A DNA stretch of 64,000 bases from Alligator mississippiensis (lineage: Eukaryota > Chordata > Crocodylia > Alligatoridae). Where the stretch lies: positions 304,250,956 through 304,314,955 of the forward strand of contig NC_081824.1 in assembly GCF_030867095.1 (NCBI RefSeq), in the 5' to 3' direction. The notes below the pieces were generated by a model. It was not told where the DNA came from. It saw only the letters and a program-made list of their open reading frames with translations, and ran no database searches. The position numbers and the translations under genes are program-made. Positions 55,269 through 64,000 of the stretch are shown piece after piece. How positions within the stretch are numbered: the stretch's first letter is position 1; every line of letters starts with the position of its first letter.

Positions 55269-56199
55269 TAGGGCTGCGCGAAATTTCTCTGGCAGTTTCA
55301 TTTTGACGCTGTTTTAACTCATTTTGAGCTTGAAACAGCAAAATCGAAATGACACAGAGAGCTTCGAAACAGCCTTGAAACAAAATGAGGCAAGTTGAAA
55401 CGTTTCAAAATTTTCAAAATGTTTTGAGTTTTGAAGCTCAAGCTGGGCTTGCCTGCACGGAAAAAAGAAACTAAAGTAAGGAGAGGGGAGAGGGAAGGGG
55501 GTGAAAGAGTGCTCTCATTATTGACTATGTAGCTGACCAGTGACTGTCCCCCTTCCTTGAGGTCTCTTCCAATCCCAATGCTCTGGGGGAGGGATGGAAA
55601 AACTGCATAAAAAGCAGCACTGTTTGAACTGCCCTGCTTTCTGCCTTGGTGTCAGCTGAGTGAGGGCGTACCTTAACACACACACAGTGCCACCCACACA
55701 TGTCATGAGTGTTGCCTGTCAGCAGCTAGAGGTGCAGGTCCCAGAACCCAGACTCCCCCTGCACCTGTCTCCTTGAAACTGGGCAGGCTTTTTTTGCCTC
55801 AGCAGGGGCTAGCAAGCCTGCAGTTTTGACCCCGCTGTGGCTTAACACATACATGTGACATGAGTTTTTTGCTTTCATGACTTTGAGGTGCAGGTTCCCT
55901 GAAACCTGTGCACCTATCTCCTTGAAACTTGGCAGGCTTCATGCCTTCAGAAGGGGCTACCATTCCTACAAGTTTCATCCAAATCAGGCCAGAAATGACA
56001 AAGTTATAGGCTGTTTCTAGTTTCCCCATTATAGCCTATAGGCAAAACGTCAAAACAGTGTCAAAACAGCGAAAACGGTTTCAATGAAACAAAACAGAAC
56101 AGCAGTTTTGAATTGAAACAAAATTCAAAATGAAACACTGTTCTCTCGAAACATTGAAATGGAAGTCAAAACAGAATGGTGCCGTTTCACACAGCCCTA
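55269..56199. mobile_element. hAT-like element with TAGGGCTG ends, 931 bases
   Basis: Perfect 8-base target duplication ATAGACAG at 55261-55268 and 56200-56207. Ends TAGGGCTGCGCGAAATTTC and the complement TAGGGCTGTGTGAAACGG. Just inside each end is a stretch rich in GTTTCA/TGAAAC. The middle contains an imperfect direct repeat around CTCCTTGAAACTGGGCAGGC and CTCCTTGAAACTTGGCAGGC (about 55770 and 55919). No transposase coding sequence. Confidence 0.75.
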
Positions 56200-56329
56200 A
56201 TAGACAGAGCTCAAGGGCATTTATACACATATTTTTTGTTCAGTGATGTGCTGGAGATCCACCGCTTCTGAGCAGACTCAATTAATCCGTCTGCTCTGCA
56301 TGCGAGTTGCTGCACAATGCGCTGCACCA

Positions 56330-56500
56330 CATGCAGTTGTATAAGTGGTGAAATGCACATCAGTGAGGGGAAAACGGTGGCAGTGCGCTTTTGAACTAAA
56401 GCACCTCTGAAGTGTTTTAGTTCAAAAGCATACTGCCACCATTTTCTTTGTGCTGACGCGCATTTTGTTGCTTATACAACTAGAAGTGTCACAGCGACTG
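56330..56500. repeat. long imperfect hairpin, MITE-like
   Basis: Arms of roughly 75 bases: GCAGTTGTATAAGTGGTG, TGCACATCAGTGAGG, AAACGGTGGCAGTGCGCTTT and TTGAACTAAAGCACCTC on the left face their complements up to about 56490, around a short centre at 56410. Flanking target duplication not found. Confidence 0.5.
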
Positions 56501-59500
56501 GCGCTTTTCAAAGTGCCTGGCACTGCGGCATTTGCACATGTAAAAATGAGTGTTTTTACTACTATGCCATCTAGTTTGCTTCAGGCAGGTCTAGCGATGC
56601 ACTATTAACAATGTTTTTGTCAGCCAAGAGCACATCCACCCTAAGGCTCCCAGCATTGCTAACACTGGTGGAGCTACAGCAGCATTCACAATGCTACAAT
56701 CTTTTCAGAAAATTGTAATATGGGCTTGGCTTTTGTTAAAGAATCAAAACCCCCGTCCCAAGACTGAAGGATAGAAAAGCAGCAGATCGAGTTTTCAGCA
56801 TTTTCTGAGGTCGTTACTCTCAAGTCCTCCAGGAAGTCCTCCATCAAAACCAGTGAAGCTATTGATACTGATGCTATTGCTAAGATTAAAAATCAGGTAG
56901 AACTCTTCAGTCCTTCTATTTTTAATCATGTGGCCTTTGTGCTTTATAGAATAATAGTAAAATGAAAAAAGGAAAAAACAATGCAACATTTTTTGTGCAT
57001 CATTAAAACTGAAATATGGTTTCTATTCTAACCACTGGTTGTTAATTTGATTTTCATCACCTTAGAATGGTACAATATATAAGCTCATCAAGAGAGATTC
57101 ATTACACAATGCACTATAGAAAGGTTGGATCCCCCTGAATAAGCCCAATGGAAAATGCAGCTAAAGTCTAAAGACATTTTTAAAGCTATCAGGCACAAGA
57201 GAATACAGTACTTCATTCAGTATAGACAAGGAATTAGACAGGAATGCAAGGAGCTGGGAGGCTGGTAAGGGAAAAGAAAAGGAGAAAGCAGAGAAGAGGA
57301 TTAATGTCACAGGTCCAATCCCAGGACATTGTTTTAAGAAGGAGTGCTATTTACAGTGTCTGTTGTTTGTTTGTTTCTGAAGTAGCCTGTGAAGACCACT
57401 ATTTATATGCAAATTTGTCCTTCAGCCCCCTGCAGTTTGTGGGGGGTTGGCTGCCCATCTAAACTGTAGCATTAGAGGCCTTACCTAGGCTAGTGAGCCC
57501 TCGCAGAGAGGTCAGTGCAAGGACCTTTATAAACCGGGTGGAGGCCCTATGGCAGAGTAGCTGCATTCCCCTTTTTACTGTAAAAATGTTCTGCCTGCTG
57601 GTCCTGTTCAGGCTGATGCCAGAGGCCACAGAAGATGCTGCCCAGATCATAAGGGCCACATAGAATCCACTGTCATGCCAGTCCATAATCCAAAAATTCC
57701 CTTTAAATGGTGCAAGGGGGCTGCAAGGGGGAGTAGCCATTACATTGCCAGAAGGAGAAGGGCATTGCCTAGCAAACCTGTGTCCTGGACTAGGTGTAGG
57801 GAGCAGATTCCATTTCCGCATCCCTTGTGCACCTGCACAGAAACTGCTTCCTCAGGCTTTATGTGGGTGGAGCGGGTTTCACTGTATCAGAATATGATAA
57901 TTGTTAATAATCCTTGTTTACACAGCTACATGGAGCTGTGCAGATTTCCTTAATGTCACTCTTGCTGAACCTATTCCAGGCGTGTTGAATCTATTCCAAG
58001 AGAGAAGGAGAGTCAGGGTTTTTCCAGCTCCTACAAATAACTTTCCAAGAAGCCAGCAGCAAAGGTTGAATAAACAGCCAGTTATCTCTGCCGTACACAA
58101 AGACAAAATTCCAGTGTAGCTGGAACCAATAAGCCAGTTATTTTTTCAATGTGATACAGGGCGTGTGACTAATATTAAGATAAATTTGACAAGAACAGAG
58201 TACACAAAGCTGTATTCCTTATGGTGCAACTCCAACATCTGTGAGGGGAGAGATTTGCCATCTTGTTCAGTTGCTGCCCAGTACCACGTAACAATCTTAG
58301 GCTTCAGTCTTGCAATCAGATCTGTAAAGGCACATCCACTGAATTCTGCTGGTACATAACGAGGACAGGGACCCAGCAGCTATGCCGGTCTGATTACAGG
58401 ACTGGAGGCTTGCATTGCAATGTTATATTAACTCTTTTGAAACAAGGCATACATATTTAAAATGCATTGTGAAAACTTATACCTATAATGTGAAAGGAGG
58501 TGACATCTCCTTTTCCCATTTAGGCCTTACTCAATACCCACAGAAATCAAGACTAGCTTGGGTGACTTCACTAGGTACTGGATCAGGACTTTAATCATTT
58601 ATTTTCTTTAACCTACAAAGGGGAAAGAGAAATTGCATTAGATACCCTGCCACAGCCTGAGGGCTGTTTCTGATCCTTCTTTTAAGTTTTTAAAGACTCC
58701 GTTTTTATTTACAATTCTTATCTTTATCTTCAGCTCAGAAGAGATTTTTTTTAACTACAGAATTTTGTAAAATTATCTGATAGGGATATCAACATCAAAA
58801 TTACACTAGTCTCAGATTTTAATCTACTATTGTTAGTAGGTCACTGAATGACTAGAGCTGAAAGAGATTAGATTAAAATATAGTCTTTCTATTGCTTATT
58901 TTTGTCATTTGGCAACATTTCTCAGTCAGTTTCCCATTTCGAGGAGTATTACATAATAGTTCTTTTAACTTATTTTAAAGTTTGATCAGTTTCAAGTAGA
59001 CAGAGTCTTTTTAAAAAATATATCAATAAAATCAGCCTATACTTATGAGCTGGCCCTTGCTGAGTACTAGAATTGATCTAAAGAAACCCACGAACATGTA
59101 CAAGCACCCTACAGAATTAACTGGATCCACAAATTTCTGTTTTCAAATGAAAAACATATTTAGGGACAAAACAGGAAGTGTTGAACCTCCTCCAGGCAGG
59201 GTTGCCATTTTTGTGAAACCCCTACTTTAGATTTATGATAGCTGTTGGCCATGTTGTCATTTCTGTGGCCTTCTGTCCAACGTGGCACTTACAAACATGA
59301 CAACTGTCACTGACCCAGTTATGAAATATTTAAATAGGACAGCAGAGCCTTTTTGATGGACCTCTGTCTTTTAAGATGCCTCACAAAAGTTATAAGCATC
59401 ACTGACCCAGCTGTGGCCTACTGTATACTTTTGTTATCACTGAGGCTTTCATTAAGGAATATAGTTCCCTCAGGGTTCACTTCAACCACCTACATTTTAG

Positions 59501-60960
59501 TAAAACTGCAATTGCCTTGTTTACACTAAGATTTTACAATGTATTAGCTATCTCACTGTACAAGAAACCCTACTTTTCCTTGTACTAACATGGTTCCGCA
59601 TGCCTTGGCTCTTACCCTGTACATATGAGCCAGAGAGCCCCTTTATCCCCTTCAGCCCCTATCCTCAAACCAGTTATGGGTTGGCAACTCTACTGTATGC
59701 TCCCTGCATTCACATTTATTCTGGGAACATTCTTGTAGCTTCTTTCCAGTTCCACCTGCCAGTTAGAAGACAGAGAACCTCTCCTGTACTCAGTTCATCC
59801 TAAACATATCAGCTGTATTATTATCCAGTGCAATCTAGATACCCTGCTTGTACTCCATACAGAATGGTAGAGATATTTGTTGTCCTCATACCAGAAGGTG
59901 TTCGTTATCATCATACAGCAAAAGACCACAGAGAACTCTACACTCAATAAAGCCAACATAAATTTAATATAGCAATAGATGACGGTTTCAGGCCAAGCAG
60001 TGAAGGCTGGGTGGGAATAGTTGGAGAGTTAGTACCTCAAATGAAAATTTCTTCTCTTCTGAGCAATGAGTTATTTTTAAACTATTAAGTTTCAGTAACA
60101 TGATTTCCCCAAAGGTAAATTTGTGCTATGCAGTCTCAATCTTAACTCTGCCTTCAATTTTTGAGGCTAGGAATATTTCATGTACTGTATTTCCATCTTG
60201 TCCCTGTTCATGTCTGATAGTATTAATAACTTGGGGCAGAAGATGTTTATACAGTACTGAGCACCCTGAAGGCATTCAGTAAATATAAATAAATCACGGA
60301 CTCTATTGCTTTTATAACTAGTAAAAAAAATTTCTGTGCCATTCCTGGATACAAATCTTCTGGACTCTGCTCAGCAACCTCTTGGGAGTGAAACTGGATA
60401 TGGCATCAGCTTTCACCCAGCTCTTTTAAATACTTGGCATGGATACAGGCAACACAATAGCTGAAGAAGAACTCAAAATCCACAACCTAACCCTTAAAAA
60501 GAGGGCATATCCTGAATATTTGGAATGCTCCAATAACCAGGTTTTTTTTTAATGTTGTAATTATACATATTTTGAACAATAAAGTGGAAAAGAAAGTAGC
60601 CTGAGCATTCAGAGCACCATTTATAGCAAGCAAAAAACCAAGAGGGCTCAGTCTCTCTCCTGTTCCGGTCACTTAGCTGGCAATGCAAAGAGCTGCTGCA
60701 AAGAGCTGGGACTTCCCCTGACATAGGAGAGTTCCCTGCTGATACAAGGCTAAATATCTCTCACAGGAGAACAGGACTGATGCTAGCATATGCTAGCTCA
60801 CATGTTCTATTCATCACACTGGAAAAGTGCGGTGTAGACAGTGCAAAGCAGACTTAACCAGTCTGTCTGACCCAGGCCATATCTACACTGCAACTTTGCC
60901 ATACTAGGCAGTGGCATGCCCAAATACGTTTCTTTGTAGGCCACCTGTAGAACCAGAAAT
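56501..60960. other. intergenic, mostly anonymous
   Basis: No gene or intact transposon recognised. A stretch at 58523-58592 (CTTACTCAATACCCACAGAA, GGTACTGGATCAGGACTTTA) looks like a diverged copy of a common sauropsid repeat. Short open frames lack splice or family support. Confidence 0.35.
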
Positions 60961-61031
60961 AATGTAAGGCAATGGTGCTCAATCTATGGCCCATGGCCCA
61001 GATCCAGCCCACAGAACTATGTCATCTAGCT

Positions 61032-61354
61032 CAGTGCTTCTCAAACTATCTGATGTGGTGGACTGGCAGTTTTTTTTCCAGTGGGCCAGGGACCGGTGCC
61101 CGGTTCAGCCGGTGGCAGCAACTGCATGTAACAGCGCTACACAAATGTGCGACTGGCTGTTTCTTTCTCTTTCCTCACCTCACACGATGTGATGTCACCT
61201 GGAGTGTTGGAACGTACGAAATGTGGCGCTATGACATATCAATGTTATGCTTCTGAAAATATATTTCTTTCTTTCCTGGCAACTGACTGCAGACCGGCGA
61301 CCGGTGGCTCATGGACCGGCACCGTTCCGCGGACCACCACTTTGAGAAGCACTG
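61032..61354. mobile_element. small hAT element, 323 bases, CAGTGCTTCTCAAA ends
   Basis: Ends CAGTGCTTCTCAAACTATCT and the complement CAGTGCTTCTCAAAGTGGTG. Target duplication ATCTAGCT (61024-61031) against ATCTACCT (61355-61362). Near the ends are further inverted matches (TGGACTGGCAG, GGGACCGGTGCC against GGACCGGCACC). Non-coding. The flanking GGCCCATGGCCCAGATCCAG suggests insertion into an older hAT-like repeat. Confidence 0.75.
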
Positions 61355-61572
61355 ATCTACCTCACAGGTCTGGAAATTTTCAGCAGAGGAGCAGTGGCTG
61401 TATTAATAGCTCTTAGAGCCACAGCAATTAGCACTACCACCTCCCCCCACCACCAAATTTCTGGACTTGTGGGAAGTCCCAGTAATGTAACTGGAGGGGA
61501 GCAGGGAGAGGTGACCAGGGCAGCAGCTCCAGGTCCTGCCTTTGTGTGTGTGTGGGGGGGGGGGGTACAAAA

Positions 61573-63990
61573 GTAGCTCCCATCATCAGCAATCCCTCAA
61601 TTTGAGGATGATCTCTATCATGGCTCATTGATCCATCTTGAGGTCTTTAGAAGCTGCAGATCTTTCCACAGGGAAGAATAGGATGCAGACTAGGATTTCT
61701 CCCCTTTTCCTTCCTCCACTCTTTCTTCTTGACTTCAAGGGCAAGATGCTTTATCTCAAAACAGGCTGATGGCTGGTTGAGATTGCAGCACTACTGGACT
61801 TAGTTAGTGTTAGTTCAACCCCTTCGTGAAGCCAGTGTTCTGCCTACTCAGGATGCAGCGGGCCTGCACTGTTAAGATTTGGTCTAGGAACACCATGGTC
61901 CAGTTTGCTCAGATGGAGTGTTCTCTCCTGCCATGTCTTGGTGTTACAACATAATTTTCTGGGAGTTGGAGAAAATGGACCAATGATAATTCCAAGAACA
62001 ATAGGCCAGTCTTCTTATGGGGCTCCAACCTCCCCTCTACCCCACCCTTGCCACACCAGTTGAAGTATCACGTAAATTCCCGGCTCAAAAGGTCTCTCTT
62101 CACCTTCTATAAGTACCGGCAGGATATGATGCTTAGGTACGTGTAGACTATAAAAGGAAATAATTGCACAGATCACTTTCTGAACAGAGTCCTCCTCAAC
62201 TCAATATTCAGAGGTCCACTCACTCCATGCAGCTCTGTGTTCCCTGGGCTTGTCAGTTCTTCAGTGACTAAGCCTACAGGACACACAATTTTACCTGGCA
62301 CTTTTTGGCAGCCACCTGTCCTTATACAAGGCTTAACCAAGCAAAGGAAAAAGAAAAACAAGGAGCAACGAAAAAAATCAGTCTTCGGCTTTCCACTGCT
62401 TTGGGGTGAGACCCTGATCTCTTATATAAACTCTGATTCTTCCCCTCACTGGGCACAGGTCCCCTTTCTGGGCTCCTCACCCATCCAGTGTCTGTAACTA
62501 AAGTCCTTAATGTGGCCATGGAAGGTGTATTTCTTCTTGAAAACATGCACAACTAATAATTGAAGCAAACAAATGGGAAATCACCAGTGATACTGCTCAC
62601 CATCCCATCTCCACACTTCATACATCCACAATGAGTCTGCTTCCTATGCTCATCACAGGTAATCCACCCTGGGTAAGTAGTTGGGGCTCAAATCCTCTTC
62701 CTTCCCCAAGACGGCTCCTTAGTATTAGTGGGTGACCCTTTGGCCACCTTCTGCTGCTTGCAGGCACTTTAGCTCCTGCCTGCTGGAGGACTCTGACATC
62801 TGGCTTCCAGTAGCTCTGGAAGTGTCTCTGAACCACAGTTCAGTGCCATCCTTTTTGTATTGCCCCTTGCTGGGGACAGAAGTAACACTGCCGGGTGCCT
62901 CTCCTCCAATCCAGAGTGAGAGGCCACGTCTCAGGCATGGTGCAGGGTGTTGGTTCTGGGACCAGGTAAGTGCAGGGCTGCTTTGCTGCCTTTTCTGGTG
63001 TTTTTCTTTGATCTCCCATGGCTCTTTCTCTCAGTTAGCACCCAGCTCCTCCCAGCTCATGATACTGTTTTCTTGAGGTATGCCTTTAATGTGTCCTTGT
63101 GGCATTTCCTCTGGCCACTGTGAGATCTTATGCCATTACTAAGCTGGGAGTAGAGATTATTTGGGGAGTCAAGAGTCAGGCATCTGCATATGATGTCCAG
63201 TCCAGCAAAGTTGGTGCTTAAAGATCACCAACTCAATGTTGGTAACATTGGCTTCAGCAACAATGCTGGTATTTGTGTGGTGACCTTCCCATTTGATGTG
63301 GAAGATTTTCCAGAGGCATCGTTGGCGATACTTCTCCAGGCTCTTGAGATGACAGTGTAGGGCACTCATGTTTCACATCCGTAGAGGAGGAGGGGGGTGA
63401 TGAATGCACTGGAGACCTGGATCTTGGTGCCTTTCCAGAGATCATAATGAATAAAGATGCACCAAAGCAATTTCCTAAAGGAGGTACTGATGCACCAGAT
63501 CCTGTGCTGGATCTCCTCATCAATTTTCACTCTCTAGGAGAGGTGTCTATTGAGGTAGGGGAAGTGCTCAACTACCTCCCCAGGGTCTTTCCCTCAACGG
63601 TATTTTGGGGAGGGTGGTCACACTCTTGGCCCAGGACAGGCTGATGAAGCAGTTTAGTCTTCTCAATGTTGAGAGAGAGACCCAAATTTTGGTAGGCTTC
63701 TCAAACAAGATACAGCACAGCCTGGAGGTTTTCCTCTGTATGCACAAGGATGGCATGGTAATCAGCATATTTAAGGTCAAGGATGGCTTGATGAGTACTT
63801 TGGTCTTTGAGCAAAAACAGATTGACAAGCCCTCCATCCATTTGGTATCCAATGTCATCTGGAAGAAATGCAATCCTTAAAGAGAACCAGGATGACTGTC
63901 AAAAAATAAAGACTAGAGTTGGGGCGATGACACATCCTTGCTTGATCCCAGTTCAGATTACAAATGTATCTGTCTCCAATCCACTATATA
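61573..63990 (-). mobile_element. decayed non-LTR retrotransposon, reverse transcriptase 3' part
   Basis: On the minus strand, from the window edge: TGIKQGCVIAPTLVF (RT block), DDIGYQMDGGLVNLF, KYADYHAILVHTEENLQAVL (active-site box, Y-A-D-Y), AYQNLGLSLNIEKTKLLHQP, then after frameshifts HLKSLEKYRQRCLWKIFHIK, QLCWTGHHMQMPDS (a QLRWTGHVVRM-type motif) and KCHKDTLKAYLKKT, and near the 3' end a CATCATCAGCAATCCCTC-type tail. This is an endonuclease/RT LINE of a type distinct from CR1; I do not assign the clade. Many stops and frameshifts; the 5' part lies beyond the window. Confidence 0.65.
63758..63769 (-). other. degenerate RT active-site box (YADY)
   Basis: The catalytic Y/F-A-D-D box of the reverse transcriptase reads YADY; the second Asp, needed for metal binding, is Tyr. 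Confidence 0.6.
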
Positions 63991-64000
63991 GAACAATTAC

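Overview
This is vertebrate nuclear DNA. It holds one protein-coding gene, a DDX3X-type DEAD-box RNA helicase on the minus strand (coding exons from 28548 down to 5926), and a long gene-free flank packed with transposable elements. The abundant CR1 LINEs (ORF1 with an SGNH-esterase domain, APE-type endonuclease plus reverse transcriptase in ORF2), the many hAT-type elements with 8-bp target duplications and the presence of a helicase exon absent from the mammalian protein all suggest a sauropsid. The CR1 3' ends look crocodilian to me. That is recognition from memory, and a turtle is the main alternative.

Layout. 1-3440: intergenic, downstream of the helicase gene, with a pogo/Tigger-like transposon remnant (585-1146) and old SINE-like pieces. 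3441-28670: DDX3X, with a 3'UTR of about 2.5 kb, 18 coding exons that join with GT-AG junctions and consistent phase to a 702-residue protein, and introns carrying several palindromic MITEs. 27900-29420: CpG island and promoter, with a TATA-like box, a YY1-type site and a cluster of TCTCGCGAGA-type elements. 29420-35690: no gene seen; old repeats, a probable solo LTR (about 33030-33770) and a C-rich minisatellite. 35690-45825: a matryoshka of mobile elements, in which a hAT-like MITE was split by a minus-strand CR1, itself split by a nearly full-length plus-strand CR1; a second, truncated plus-strand CR1 sits in the same MITE. 45826-56199: further MITEs, a minus-strand CR1 with an open 496-codon stretch, an uninterrupted sister copy of the split MITE, and two large hAT elements. 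56200-64000: mostly anonymous sequence, a small hAT element (61032-61354) and a decayed non-LTR reverse transcriptase that runs off the end of the window.

Functionally, the helicase is the only host gene visible. It carries the nuclear export signal, the eIF4E-binding motif, all DEAD-box motifs and the RG/SG-rich tail expected of a DDX3 translation and RNA-remodelling factor. In human the gene upstream of DDX3X is USP9X, at a distance larger than this flank, so the lack of a second gene is not surprising. I found no unknown multi-gene system. The most informative features are the datable nested insertions, the retained ancestral cassette exon and the palindrome-rich MITE families.
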